This document shows, piece after piece, positions 8,946 to 18,484 of a DNA stretch of 64,000 nucleotides (the stretch's first letter is position 1; every line of letters starts with the position of its first letter). The notes below the pieces were generated by a model. It was not told the origin of the DNA. It searched no databases and was given only the letters and a program-made list of their open reading frames with translations. The position numbers were made by a program, and so were the translations under genes. The stretch spans positions 124,001 to 188,000 of the forward strand of contig QQUA01000017.1 in the NCBI GenBank assembly GCA_008501825.1, read 5' to 3'. This DNA comes from Planctomycetota bacterium (GTDB taxonomy: Bacteria; Planctomycetota; UBA1135).

Positions 8946-9962
8946 TTAAGCCACGATGCGGAAATCAACCGGTTCCACTGCCCCTCGCTGCTTAAGAAAG
9001 CGGCGGATCTCCCATCTGGCGGAGGCTCGTGCCACGGATGCAAGGATGGGAAGATCGATCGATGGGTCGAGTTTGTGCGGAGGAATCACCTCGGCACCAT
9101 GAATTCGTTGCCCCATACGCCCGGGATGAAGGTCCACGATGACGGCGGCCCGGCGACCAAGCTGCGAAAGAGCTTGTTGAAGCAAACGACCTGTTTCCCC
9201 ATATCCCCAAAGCAAGTAATGCCGTTGATTCTTCAGCAGGTCATGACATAAATGATGCGCTTTGCACCGAGCGAATTGCTTCAATGAATACCGCGGATCA
9301 CAACGGGTCAGCCGGCCTCGGTGATCTCGCCAGCGTATCAATTTTTGCGGGCAAATCCCTATCCGAACTCCACTCAACAACATTCTCAACATTTGATCGT
9401 AATCCTCCGGCCATCCGCAGTCCCGGTAAAGAAAACGCTGCAAGGATTCCTTTCGAAACAACAAGGAAGGATTGGCCAACGGGCACTCAATAAATGCGTC
9501 CCGCCGGAGTTGCTGCTCCGTCCGAATCGAATTCAACCACGACTGGTATTCCTCCATTCCCTTGCTCAAGTTCTTTTTGGGATAGAGTTCCACGTGGGAC
9601 CCGACAACCTCCAATTCCGGTTCCTCTTCAAATGCCGCCAACTGGACCGCCAATCGCTCCGGGTGCATCCAATCATCTCCATCCATCCGAGCGACAAAGG
9701 AGCCCCGACACAAAGCAATTCCTCGATTCGCGTTTTCCACAACTCCGGCGTGAGGAAGAGCATGCAAATGAAAGCGAGAATCGAGGCCGGCATAGCGGCG
9801 AGCAATTCTGGCGGAACCATCGGTGGAGCCATCGTCCAGAATTAGGCACTCCCAATAAGGAAAACTTTGTCGCCGGATACTTTCCAAGGCGACTTCAAGC
9901 CAGGCTTCCTCGTTGAACACCGGCAGCAAGATCGAAATCAGAGGGCGGCCGGTCGATTCCAT
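8946..9962 (-). CDS. Family 2 glycosyltransferase with C-terminal Rossmann-like domain
   Basis: The ATG at 9962 (338 aa) gives a start just ahead of the conserved first strand; upstream in-frame starts would overlap the preceding gene. The GT-A core shows ISILLPVFNEEAWLEVALE, LILDDGSTDGSA and the metal-binding VARMDGDDWMHPERL (DxD-like). After about residue 235 there is a second module, HYLLWGYGETGRLLQQAL, whose GxGxxG pattern resembles a nucleotide-binding Rossmann strand. The protein most likely adds a sugar to a surface polysaccharide or lipid. It follows the PHP-type hydrolase gene after 52 bp, so the two may be co-transcribed. Confidence 0.85.
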   Translation of the reverse strand: MESTGRPLISILLPVFNEEAWLEVALESIRRQSFPYWECLILDDGSTDGSARIARRYAGLDSRFHLHALPHAGVVENANRGIALCRGSFVARMDGDDWMHPERLAVQLAAFEEEPELEVVGSHVELYPKKNLSKGMEEYQSWLNSIRTEQQLRRDAFIECPLANPSLLFRKESLQRFLYRDCGWPEDYDQMLRMLLSGVRIGICPQKLIRWRDHRGRLTRCDPRYSLKQFARCKAHHLCHDLLKNQRHYLLWGYGETGRLLQQALSQLGRRAAVIVDLHPGRMGQRIHGAEVIPPHKLDPSIDLPILASVARASARWEIRRFLKQRGAVEPVDFRIVA

Positions 9963-10014
9963 CGGGTCGTCGGTTCTGGGTGACCAAATGATTTGCCCTA
10001 AGCCAGCCCTTCGT

Positions 10015-12006
10015 TTAAGGAGATCCTGGCCGATAACCTGAACCGAACCAAGGACTGGTCCATGCCATACCCCCATTCTTTTGCCGGATTCTCAAGTATC
10101 GAAAATCTTCGGACGGCATTGGCGGAAGGTCCAGCTTGAGAAAGAAATCCTTTTGCCCATTTCCTTCAATCCGCATCTGCACACCACCGGAATCGATGAT
10201 TTCCAAGCTGTCCACCACATCGGTTCCGGACACCCAGCAAACCAAAGTCAGCTCCCGGGCCTCCTCTTCCGGCGACAGGATGCGTCCCATGCGCTTTCCG
10301 TCCAGAGAACACTTCATCAAGATCCTGGCGCCATTGGTGGCGTAAACCCGCCGAGCTCGCAAAGCCTCATAAACTCCCTCCCGGGTTCGGCTTTCAGCCA
10401 AGATCGCCGCCAAACCGCCGCTCGGTGCGGCCAAGTGCCCCATCCCCGGATGCCCGTCGTGGCCGTCCGTGCTGCCGATAGCCCCTAGCGGCAAGCCGAG
10501 CTTTAAGGCATCGCGGTAGAAATTGCCGCGCAATGGACGATAAATCCGTTTCGGACAATCTTCCGCCTCACTGCTGCCATGAACGGAAACGATTTCAGAA
10601 ACCGGTTCAATTTCAGGATCCGGCCGAAAGGTCCAATCGATGGCGACCGGACCTCCCGCGCTGTGATGAGCAATGGTCAACGCTTGTTTACCGCGCAAGC
10701 CGGCCCAGAGCTCCTCCGGAGTATCGAATGCAGGATCGATCGAACTTAATAGCGGCCTTTGTTCGCCAAAGAAAAGCACGTGACGATGTCCATAAATCCA
10801 ATTGGTCCATTCGTAGCCGGGCAAGCTGATGAATTCTCCTGGGCGGTAAAACTCATCCGCCCGCGAAAGCGTTCCTTGCCACAAATCCGGGTGCTGGTCT
10901 AAAAATTCCACTCCCCAATGGTCGTGGTCGGTGAGGGCGGCGACGTCCAAAGCGGCAACATTTTGCGCGTAGTCATAAATTTGAGTTGGGGTGGCCGTGC
11001 CGTCGGAGACCGAACTGTGGATTTGCAAATCACCCCAAAGCAATGCATATCGCCCGTCCTCGACCAACATCGGATTGCTTTCCGCTTCCAAACCGGTGCG
11101 ATCTCGAAGTTGCAAACGATAAACCCCTGGAGGCGGCACCGGCAAATCGATCCAACCTCGCCCGAGAGGCAAATCCTTCGGCCCCCACTGAGAAGGAAGG
11201 CCGGGCCATGCAGATTCCACGCTCAAGCTCAAAGAGGCTTCGATCGGGATTCCTGCATTGCCTCTGGCGTCGACGAAAGCAAAGCGAAGGCGAATGGAGT
11301 CGGCGCCGGTTGGTACGGTGGACGGCAGGAAGGCCAATAGCCTGGCCGCAGGTCCGGCGAGGATTTGAATGGACGGGCATGGCTTCAACAAGCCGCGGAC
11401 GCCGTCGCCATCGCCGTCCACCGAAAACCAAAACCGGGAATCCGCTTCGGCAAACCGGTCAGCCTGGGCCAGACCCGGTCCGCTGCCATAACGAATTCGA
11501 ATGGTCTGGCCGGGTTCCAGATCGCCACCGAGGATGCGAATTCCCAATAACGGACCGTCGACGGTCCAAGGCTCCAATTCCACCCCGGCTTGGGAAGTTT
11601 CCACTTCGGTGAAGCCAGGTAGATGAGCAGATTGGGTTTGCGGCGGACTCCATCCCCAATACGGAGAAACCATAAAAAACAAACTCCCGCCTTTTTGAAT
11701 ACCTAAAGGCCCGGCCTTGAAAAGAAAGGTCCAGCTTCCCCGATTTCCAGCAACGATTTTGTCTGGTCCTTGTTCGATTTCTACCCGTCCTTGGCCGTCT
11801 GAGGGATGGCGGGGTGCAGCCAAATCCGCCCGCATGGCTTCCAAGTTCTCGGGAATCGCCGTCGGCGGATACGCAACTTCCTCCTGAACTTGCTCTTGCT
11901 CGCCGGCCAAGGCTTCCTTGCCCTCTTCCTTATGGCCGCAAGCCCATCCTCCGGCTCCCGCCAGAAGCAGGATCGTTACGGGAAAAACCTTTGGCTTCAA
12001 GGCCAT
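10015..12006 (-). CDS. PHP-domain metallohydrolase, DUF3604/CehA-McbA-like, lipoprotein
   Basis: From the ATG at 12006 the protein has 663 aa. A signal sequence ends in GGWACGHKEEG, a likely lipid attachment Cys followed by a charged linker. The N-terminal 300 residues are beta-rich and may be a separate domain. The C-terminal half carries PHP-type metal-binding motifs: LWGDLQIHSSVSDGTATP, DVAALTDHDHWG, IAHHSAGGP and GSTDGHDGHPG. These are the hallmarks of DUF3604 and CehA/McbA-like hydrolases. The substrate cannot be read from sequence. The start overlaps the end of the esterase gene by 10 bp, which indicates co-transcription and probable translational coupling. Confidence 0.85.
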   Translation of the reverse strand: MALKPKVFPVTILLLAGAGGWACGHKEEGKEALAGEQEQVQEEVAYPPTAIPENLEAMRADLAAPRHPSDGQGRVEIEQGPDKIVAGNRGSWTFLFKAGPLGIQKGGSLFFMVSPYWGWSPPQTQSAHLPGFTEVETSQAGVELEPWTVDGPLLGIRILGGDLEPGQTIRIRYGSGPGLAQADRFAEADSRFWFSVDGDGDGVRGLLKPCPSIQILAGPAARLLAFLPSTVPTGADSIRLRFAFVDARGNAGIPIEASLSLSVESAWPGLPSQWGPKDLPLGRGWIDLPVPPPGVYRLQLRDRTGLEAESNPMLVEDGRYALLWGDLQIHSSVSDGTATPTQIYDYAQNVAALDVAALTDHDHWGVEFLDQHPDLWQGTLSRADEFYRPGEFISLPGYEWTNWIYGHRHVLFFGEQRPLLSSIDPAFDTPEELWAGLRGKQALTIAHHSAGGPVAIDWTFRPDPEIEPVSEIVSVHGSSEAEDCPKRIYRPLRGNFYRDALKLGLPLGAIGSTDGHDGHPGMGHLAAPSGGLAAILAESRTREGVYEALRARRVYATNGARILMKCSLDGKRMGRILSPEEEARELTLVCWVSGTDVVDSLEIIDSGGVQMRIEGNGQKDFFLKLDLPPMPSEDFRYLRIRQKNGGMAWTSPWFGSGYRPGSP

Positions 12007-13127
12007 GGCAAAAGCAAACGTAGAGGAACGTGCAGGCGATCCGCCCAAGCCGCTTCATTGTGGCCGGCACCTGGTTCATACCAATGATGCAGGTCCACTC
12101 CGAATTGATAACCGGCACTGCTTAAGGCATCCCGCATGGCCAGGGATTCGGCCAGCAGATCGTCGCCGGAATCCACGTAGAAAATGCACGGCGGCCGGTT
12201 ACCGGTGAAACTTTCTACTTCGTGAATATAAGCTCCACCGTCCCACCAAAAGGAGGAAGACATGCAAGCAACGGCCCCGAAAGTTCCCGATCGGGTCCAG
12301 CCAGCGTGGAAGCTAATCAAACCGCCCATGGAAGAACCTAAACTCAAAGTATCCTTCGCCAGTGGCAAGGTGCGATACGTGGAGTCGACGTAGGGTTTGA
12401 CCGTATCTTCAAGGAAATCCAGATAGAGATCGCCGCCGCCTCCTCCAAAAAAAGGATCGGGCCACGGACTGTATTCGAATAGGCGACCGGAGGTGTTGTC
12501 GATCCCCACGACAATGACTTCTCGAACTTGACCGATGCCGACTTCACGGTTCAAAGTCTCATCCACCTCCCATTCCACTCCAAAAGCGGCGGTATTGGGG
12601 TCGAACAAATTCTGTCCGTCGTGCATGTAAAGCACGGGATAATGCTTGGCCGGGTTTTCAAAATAGCTGGCAGGTAAAAATATCCTCAAAGTGCGCTTGT
12701 TGTTGAGCTGTGGGCTCCAAAAGTTATGGACCAAATGCAAGCTTCCCTGGGAAGCCCCGAAAAATGGATAGACGTTTAATACGCCGGTACCGCCGGGAAG
12801 AAAATAGTTGCCTCCGGTACTCCAATCGAGATCGTCGATCAGAGGTTTCCAGGAGAATCCGGCCATGCCGCGGGGGCCCTTCCAAACCCACACGTTGCCG
12901 GGTGTCCACTGGGCCGAGACGCCCTGGCTCCAGCTCAAGGGCGAGGCGTCGCCCCGGATAGAAATAAAATGCCCCCATCCGGCATCATAGTGCACTCGGA
13001 GAACGGGGCGGTCCGGCCAAGCCGAAGGGGCGACCTGGAGCTGGGAGAACGCCTCGGTCCCGCCAAAGCAGAACACCAGCAGCGCCCAAACCAGCCGTCG
13101 AGGGAATATTCCAAACCTGCATGCCAT
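11997..13127 (-). CDS. Exported alpha/beta-hydrolase, esterase D/Fes-like
   Basis: A 376-aa protein with a signal peptide (WALLVFCFGGTEAFS). The first 130 residues hold a starch-binding-like beta domain. The hydrolase core then follows with RTLRIFLPASY, YPVLYMHDGQNLFD, the nucleophile elbow LGSSMGGLIS and a C-terminal His in EPGAGHNEAAW. This matches the putative-esterase family (PF00756 type), which includes feruloyl esterases and enterochelin esterases. It probably hydrolyses esters in exported glycans or siderophores. It heads the minus-strand run and overlaps the downstream PHP-type gene by 10 bp; the divergent FG-GAP gene starts 143 bp away. Confidence 0.85.
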   Translation of the reverse strand: MACRFGIFPRRLVWALLVFCFGGTEAFSQLQVAPSAWPDRPVLRVHYDAGWGHFISIRGDASPLSWSQGVSAQWTPGNVWVWKGPRGMAGFSWKPLIDDLDWSTGGNYFLPGGTGVLNVYPFFGASQGSLHLVHNFWSPQLNNKRTLRIFLPASYFENPAKHYPVLYMHDGQNLFDPNTAAFGVEWEVDETLNREVGIGQVREVIVVGIDNTSGRLFEYSPWPDPFFGGGGGDLYLDFLEDTVKPYVDSTYRTLPLAKDTLSLGSSMGGLISFHAGWTRSGTFGAVACMSSSFWWDGGAYIHEVESFTGNRPPCIFYVDSGDDLLAESLAMRDALSSAGYQFGVDLHHWYEPGAGHNEAAWADRLHVPLRLLLPWP

Positions 13128-13270
13128 GGCGCTTGCATCATCCCAAACGGAAGTCGGGGGAGCAAACCCGAAGCGGTGGAATCCCTAGATCCGACTAGAA
13201 AGGGAGGAACATCGAGCAAATCAGGGACTACTTACTTCTTGCCCAAGTCGGCAAAATCCCCGGATTCCAC

Positions 13271-14995
13271 ATGCGCAAAATCCTTCCCTCCTCCTTCCTC
13301 ATTCCCGGTCTGGTGTTGCTGTCCGGCCCAATCCTTAGCGCCCAGGGCCCGGTTCCCTACGACCGTCAAGCTCAATGGGAGTCCTATACCGGCGGAGTCA
13401 CCACCGGCGGCGGCTTTGCCGATATCAACGGCGACGGCTTCCTGGACTTCGTAGTCGCCAACGGCAACGACATCCTCCGACAACGGGTGGAAGTTTATTA
13501 CAACGACGGCCAAGGCGGTTTCCCCAACAACCCGCAATGGCAATCTTCGGACGTGGATTACCACGGCCATTTGGCCATCGGGGACATCAACCAGGACGGT
13601 TGGCCCGACGTCGCAGTTTCCGTTTTTCTCGGCGCCGGCGGCTTCGGCAGCCTCGGCAAAGCCAAGGTTTACATGAACACAGGAGGAAGCTTGGAAAATT
13701 CTCCCTCCTGGACTTCCTCCGATCGCTTTTATTCGTTTAGCTGCGCTCTCGGGGATGCCGACGGAGACGGCGACTTGGATTTGGCAGTCGCCACCGGTGA
13801 ACCCTACTTCGGCTCACCGACCAAAAACCGCATCTACTACAACAGCGGGGGCACCTTGGGGACTTCCCCCGGTTGGCAAGCCGCCATCAACGATCACGCC
13901 TTGGACGTTGCCTTTGGGGACGCAGATGGTGACGGCGACCAGGATTTGGCTTTTTGCACGGCTTCCGGTCCCAACCGGATTTACTTCCAAACCGGTTCCG
14001 GTATGAGCACCAGTGCCGGCTGGAGTTCCACCGACAACAATAATCAGAATGGAAATACCTTGGCTTTCCACGATTACGATAGCGATGGAGACCAAGACTT
14101 GGCGGTTTCCGACAACGACCAGCTCAGTGGAGGGCAAGGCGACTTCAAAATCTATCGCAATCTCGGTTCCGGTCTCGCCACGACGCCGTTTTGGACCGAT
14201 TACAACGGCATGGTTTCTGCGGTGGCTTGGGCCGACGTCCACCTCGACGGCCAATCCGATTTGTTCGGCGGTGTCTGGTGGGGCGGCACCATGTGCTTTT
14301 TGAATAACAACGGGAGCTTCTCTCACTCCCGCTCTTGGGATTCCTCCAAGAACAGCGTGGTGGAAGCCATTTCCTTCGGAGACATTGACGCCAACGCGTT
14401 ACGAGACGCCAATTCCGAAAGCCACGCACCTAACGGCCGTTGCTATTACTTGAACCACCGGCCGGTCCACGCCATCCAGGAGATCCGGGTCGACGGTTCT
14501 CCTTTGGCGTTGAACAACTTCTGCGCCAACTTGGAAGAAGGTTGGATCGCTTTGGACCGCACTCCTTCGGCCAACGTGGAAATCGACTACACCTGGACTG
14601 AATCTCCCGACATGGGAGTCACCAACTGGGACCAAAGCATCGGCAACTTGTTGTTCCTGCGGCATGACTTGATCGAGGTGGACGCGATCGCCACTGGAAG
14701 CACCAATCTAAGTCCCGGCGGCACCCTGAACTTAGACGTTGACATCCAGAGCACCACCAACCGGACCGAAAACATTCGCGTGGCGGTGGTTACTTTCCCG
14801 CCGAATCAGGTCATGCGAATTCTGGACCTGAGAAACGAAAGCTTGGCCCCGTTCGCCGGCTCCACCACGCCCCACTCCTTCCCGGTGCCGAGCAGCCTGC
14901 CTCCGGGCTTCCTGGGTCAATACACCTTGACCGCCGCAACTCTTTACGACAGCGACGTTATCGCCACGGACTCGTTCAATTTCAGCATCCAATAG
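13271..14995 (+). CDS. Secreted FG-GAP/VCBS repeat protein
   Basis: A 574-aa protein with a signal peptide at 1-24 (FLIPGLVLLSGPILSAQG). From about 35 to 380 it has at least six repeats ending in Ca-binding loops of the type DINGDGFLDFVV, DINQDGWPDVAV, DADGDGDLDLAV and DYDSDGDQDLAV. This is the FG-GAP (VCBS) beta-propeller seen in integrin alpha chains and in many exported bacterial proteins. The C-terminal 180 residues are beta-rich with no catalytic motif and end in a domain with regularly spaced Thr and Ser, as in adhesion or scaffold proteins. The role is likely binding at the cell surface. A strong terminator follows at 15021. Confidence 0.85.
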   Translation: MRKILPSSFLIPGLVLLSGPILSAQGPVPYDRQAQWESYTGGVTTGGGFADINGDGFLDFVVANGNDILRQRVEVYYNDGQGGFPNNPQWQSSDVDYHGHLAIGDINQDGWPDVAVSVFLGAGGFGSLGKAKVYMNTGGSLENSPSWTSSDRFYSFSCALGDADGDGDLDLAVATGEPYFGSPTKNRIYYNSGGTLGTSPGWQAAINDHALDVAFGDADGDGDQDLAFCTASGPNRIYFQTGSGMSTSAGWSSTDNNNQNGNTLAFHDYDSDGDQDLAVSDNDQLSGGQGDFKIYRNLGSGLATTPFWTDYNGMVSAVAWADVHLDGQSDLFGGVWWGGTMCFLNNNGSFSHSRSWDSSKNSVVEAISFGDIDANALRDANSESHAPNGRCYYLNHRPVHAIQEIRVDGSPLALNNFCANLEEGWIALDRTPSANVEIDYTWTESPDMGVTNWDQSIGNLLFLRHDLIEVDAIATGSTNLSPGGTLNLDVDIQSTTNRTENIRVAVVTFPPNQVMRILDLRNESLAPFAGSTTPHSFPVPSSLPPGFLGQYTLTAATLYDSDVIATDSFNFSIQ

Positions 14996-15020
14996 ACGCT
15001 AATTCGAACGCCTCCTTCCG

Positions 15021-15052
15021 GCCGGCTGTCCTCTTGTGACAGCCGGCTTTGT
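15021..15052 (+). terminator. Rho-independent terminator after the FG-GAP gene
   Basis: A perfect 10-bp stem (GCCGGCTGTC at 15021-15030 with GACAGCCGGC at 15038-15047), a 7-nt loop and a TTTGTT tail. It lies 25 bp behind the stop codon. Confidence 0.85.
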
Positions 15053-15134
15053 TCAAAAATGCTGTCCAAGACTGGAGAATTTGTCATTGTAGATATAAGC
15101 CCAAGCCAACGGGCCGGCTCCTTGAGAGAAAACC

Positions 15135-17126
15135 ATGAAGATTCCCCTTTCCCCCATCTTGGCTTGCTTGGTGCTGTGCAGCAGCCTAAGTGCGGCCCAG
15201 CAAACCATGCCCAGCAAACGGGCCGTAACACCGGTCCATCTTGGAACTTACAAGGTAGGAAGCAACGAATTCATCCCAAACTCTGCTTCCACTCGCTCCG
15301 GTCCTGATGTCCTGTACAACAATAATTTGGCGACCGGCTACTACTCGGTTCCGGGCGCCGATCAGGAATGGATCGACGAAGGAGGTTTGCAGGATCGGGG
15401 TGATCTTCAGCTAACTCAAATCAACGGTTTCGAGTTTTCATACTGCTCCACCGAGCCGGATCCGACCCAAAATTCCGGCGGCTTTACCATTAACTTCTAC
15501 CGCGAGCATCAGATCTGCCAGTTGCCTGCAGGAGATGGATATCCGGACGGTTCAGATTGCACCTATGATTTGATCGGTCTGCCTTTGGGAACGGCGAACG
15601 GTGGCATTCAATGCTGGGTCGTCAACGTGGATCTCAGCGGCGGCTTTGAATGCTCCGGCGACCAGGCATTTTATTTTCCGACCGAAGACGCCGCCGGAGT
15701 CAATCGTCTGTTCGGTTGGGGTTTCATTCCCCATCAAGACAACACCGGACCGTTTTTGGCCCACGGAGGCCACCGAAACGATAATTCTTTCGTTTGGTGG
15801 GATGCGGCCACTCAACAACTGATCGGATGTTTTTGGTTTGGCGGTTGGCCGGTGGCCAGCTTTGCCATGCGCATTCTGGGCCCACCTCCGAACGTATTTG
15901 AATACGGCCCGGATGAGCCGGATGTAAACGACACCCTGCGGCTGCTCAGTGATCCCGCAGTTGCTGGAGGCATGGGCCATTGGTGGATTGAAAACCCCAA
16001 TCCCGGCCGCTGGTATTGGTTCATGGCCACTTTGGATTGGAACCAAAGTCCGGCTTTAGGCGGAACTTTGTTGGTGGACTACCCGAACTTGCTGCCGCCG
16101 ACACCCTTGCAAATGCCCGGCGGCGATCTAACGGTGCCGCTACCTCCGGTATTGCCCGATGAATTCCACACTCAAGCGGTGGAAACCAATGCTCCCAACT
16201 TGAGCCCGAGTACGGTCACCGCGTTCTCCACCAGCACCAAGAATTCGAACTGGAAGCCGCAGAATAAATCCTGTTCAGTCACGTCCTTCACTGTGCCGAA
16301 AAACAAAACGGCGTGCAAGGTGGTTGACGCCGGCAGCGGACGCAAAAAAGTCGGTCAAGAGTTTTTGATGGAAGCCCGTTTCGGTGCCACCAATCCCGAA
16401 TGTTGTGAGTATCGCCAGTACCTTAAGGGCGAGTTCAAAGTCGGAGGAACGGTTTTGACTCACAACCTTCCCGGCGGCAAAAAGCTTGAGAAGAACAAGT
16501 ACCACGAAGACGGCATTCGCGGCGCAACGCCTCCGACCAACGAACACTACGGCCACCGCAGTGAAGGGGACCAAGACACCACCGACGTTTACTCCAATCC
16601 TGACCGGGCCACCGGTAAGAATTACGACGGCTATGACTTCCCCGGAATTACAGGTACGCCGCCTTTCACCTACTCGATCGATTTGGTCTTCAAGGGCGAA
16701 ATCATCGACGTCTGCAAGTGCAACAAAGTGGTGAAATCAAGCACCTGGAAGGTAAAGTGCAGCGGAACCGTGAACCAGCCCGAGCCTGCGCAAATCGGAC
16801 TTCGCCAACTGACCCTGGAGGTGGACAACGTCCCCGTAACGATTCAATTCAGTTTGCGGGAAAACCGGGAAATGAGAGCCATTGTTTCCTTCCCTTCCGG
16901 GCCGGAAAGCTTGGTGCTGGACGCCAGTCAAGTCGACTTGCAACTGCAAGGCCACACTCCTCTGTCTTCTCCGGCCGGTCCCCTGCTACAAACGGTCTTA
17001 CGAGAATTCGCCAACTCACACGCCTTCTACAACTTCGATTGGCCTGAGAACTTGGACGGCCAATGGGTTCAAGGGACTATCGCCGTGCTCGGTTCCGAGC
17101 CGGTTCCGTTCCAAATCCAACTCTAA
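15135..17126 (+). CDS. Large secreted protein of unknown function
   Basis: A 663-aa protein with a clear signal peptide (ILACLVLCSSLSAAQ, cleavage near 22). The ATG has a GAGAGAA purine stretch just upstream. I do not recognise a family. The first 250 residues have many Trp, Tyr, Gly and paired Cys (FSYCSTE, GYPDGSDCTYD, GGIQCW), consistent with a disulfide-stabilised beta sandwich. The middle has a Cys-rich part (NKSCSVTSF, NKTACKVV, NPECCEYRQY, DVCKCNKVV). The C-terminus is another beta domain. Genes on both sides also encode exported proteins, so a cell-surface or extracellular role is likely. A very strong terminator follows it. Confidence 0.6.
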   Translation: MKIPLSPILACLVLCSSLSAAQQTMPSKRAVTPVHLGTYKVGSNEFIPNSASTRSGPDVLYNNNLATGYYSVPGADQEWIDEGGLQDRGDLQLTQINGFEFSYCSTEPDPTQNSGGFTINFYREHQICQLPAGDGYPDGSDCTYDLIGLPLGTANGGIQCWVVNVDLSGGFECSGDQAFYFPTEDAAGVNRLFGWGFIPHQDNTGPFLAHGGHRNDNSFVWWDAATQQLIGCFWFGGWPVASFAMRILGPPPNVFEYGPDEPDVNDTLRLLSDPAVAGGMGHWWIENPNPGRWYWFMATLDWNQSPALGGTLLVDYPNLLPPTPLQMPGGDLTVPLPPVLPDEFHTQAVETNAPNLSPSTVTAFSTSTKNSNWKPQNKSCSVTSFTVPKNKTACKVVDAGSGRKKVGQEFLMEARFGATNPECCEYRQYLKGEFKVGGTVLTHNLPGGKKLEKNKYHEDGIRGATPPTNEHYGHRSEGDQDTTDVYSNPDRATGKNYDGYDFPGITGTPPFTYSIDLVFKGEIIDVCKCNKVVKSSTWKVKCSGTVNQPEPAQIGLRQLTLEVDNVPVTIQFSLRENREMRAIVSFPSGPESLVLDASQVDLQLQGHTPLSSPAGPLLQTVLREFANSHAFYNFDWPENLDGQWVQGTIAVLGSEPVPFQIQL

Positions 17127-17145
17127 TTCGAAAGACCGGTCTTTC

Positions 17146-17184
17146 GCCGGCGAGCTTCGTTTCGGAAGCTCGCCGGCTTTTTTT
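17146..17184 (+). terminator. Strong Rho-independent terminator
   Basis: A perfect 13-bp stem (GCCGGCGAGCTTC at 17146-17158 with GAAGCTCGCCGGC at 17165-17177), a 6-nt loop and seven T. It ends the plus-strand gene at 15135-17126. An 18-bp perfect palindrome (17129-17146) touches its 5' side. Confidence 0.92.
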
Positions 17185-17191
17185 ATTGACC

Positions 17192-18484
17192 TCAGTTTCC
17201 CGCTTGCAAGGCGGCGGCCATGGCTCCATAAGCGGCCCCGGTTTGGGGAAAGCCCGCTTGCAGCAGGGCTTTGCCCAGCCCGGCAAGATCGCGTTTCCAC
17301 GGCACCGTCGTTTGCCCACCGGTCAAAGCTTTCAAACGCTGGCCGGGAGAATCGGCGCCGGCAAGAGCGGCGGCGTCCTGCAACAAGGTTTCTACGCTTA
17401 CCGGTCCCTGATAAAGCACCGCCAGCCTGCCTTGGGCGTCCAGCAAAAGGCTGGTAGGCAATACGAAGGGCTTCACGCCTCCGGTGACCTCTTTCAGAAC
17501 CAAATGGACGGCTTCCAGGATTTCCGGAGGATAGTGGCCGGCGGCTTCCTGGAACCCGAATTGCTCCAGCCGTTGCTTCGCCTTATCCAGGTCTTCCGGC
17601 TTGTCGGTGGACATCGCCACCACTCTTAGCCCGGCCTGCTGCAGCTCATCGTTTCGCTGTTGGAACTCGTACAGCTCCTTTAAACAATTGTTGCACCAGC
17701 TTGCCCAAAGATTGATCAATACCGGAGCGCCGCGGAGGGATTCCACCGTCCTTTGAGGGTTCTGGAAGCCGGGCAGCGGAAAGGGGGCCATCGGCAACGG
17801 ATCGGCCAGAACAGCCCGGTTCGAACTTTGCTTATTCGGCTCCGGTGCCTTTCCTTCCAAGTTGGCAAATTCCAGATGGCTGGTAGCCCGGATCACCCGA
17901 GCTTTCTTGGACCCTTGCACCACCCGATAACGCGTATTGACTTCGAGATTCGGATAACGATCTTCGCTGCCATCGGGCCAGCGGACAATCATGGTGTCCA
18001 CTCGATCCGCTTTTCCGACCCCGAACTGAAGCCGTTTGCTGGATTGGCTGAGATAGCCATCACCCGCATACAGGGTTTTTCGCAAGGTTCGGCCGTCAAT
18101 TTCCAAGATGACTTGAGCTCCGATGGCGTCCCGATTGCACTTCACGCCTCGCAATTTCACTGCCACGAAATTGTGCCCGCTTTCATCGAGATTTCGCAAA
18201 AAGCGAACCCGCGGTCCGGTGCGGTTCTTCATCATGAGATCGAGGCGGCCGTCATCGTCCCAATCCACCAAAGCCGCGCTGCGAGCGTCGTCGGCATAGT
18301 CGACGGTGGAATTGGACGACAAATTGGCAAAGCGCCCTTCGCCTCCAAGGTTAAGGTAAACACAGTTCTTTTCCCGCCCGCTCCAGGATTTCCCTTCTTT
18401 AAGCACAAGGTGGCTCAGGGCTTCCCAAGCGGTTTGGTAGTCGCGGGTATCTTGGTCGGAACTGAGAGGAGATTGCGACGTCAC
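17192..18484 (-). CDS. ASPIC/UnbV + redoxin-like module, probable C-terminal half of the FG-GAP protein upstream
   Basis: This frame is continuous with the FG-GAP frame at 18503-20386 and is separated from it only by one TGA codon. The nominal start at 18484 is a GTG with no Shine-Dalgarno sequence, and the SFFWRR residues between TGA and GTG look like protein, so separate translation is unlikely. The segment carries an ASPIC/UnbV domain (NFVAVKLRGVKCNRDAIGAQ, RWPDGSEDRYPNL) and then a TlpA/redoxin domain with LINLWASWCNNCLKEL, whose CNNC pair is the expected redox-active dithiol. It ends in a 100-aa helical tail. FG-GAP plus UnbV is a well-known CRTAC1-like arrangement; the added redoxin domain is not usual. 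Confidence 0.8.
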   Translation of the reverse strand: MTSQSPLSSDQDTRDYQTAWEALSHLVLKEGKSWSGREKNCVYLNLGGEGRFANLSSNSTVDYADDARSAALVDWDDDGRLDLMMKNRTGPRVRFLRNLDESGHNFVAVKLRGVKCNRDAIGAQVILEIDGRTLRKTLYAGDGYLSQSSKRLQFGVGKADRVDTMIVRWPDGSEDRYPNLEVNTRYRVVQGSKKARVIRATSHLEFANLEGKAPEPNKQSSNRAVLADPLPMAPFPLPGFQNPQRTVESLRGAPVLINLWASWCNNCLKELYEFQQRNDELQQAGLRVVAMSTDKPEDLDKAKQRLEQFGFQEAAGHYPPEILEAVHLVLKEVTGGVKPFVLPTSLLLDAQGRLAVLYQGPVSVETLLQDAAALAGADSPGQRLKALTGGQTTVPWKRDLAGLGKALLQAGFPQTGAAYGAMAAALQAGN

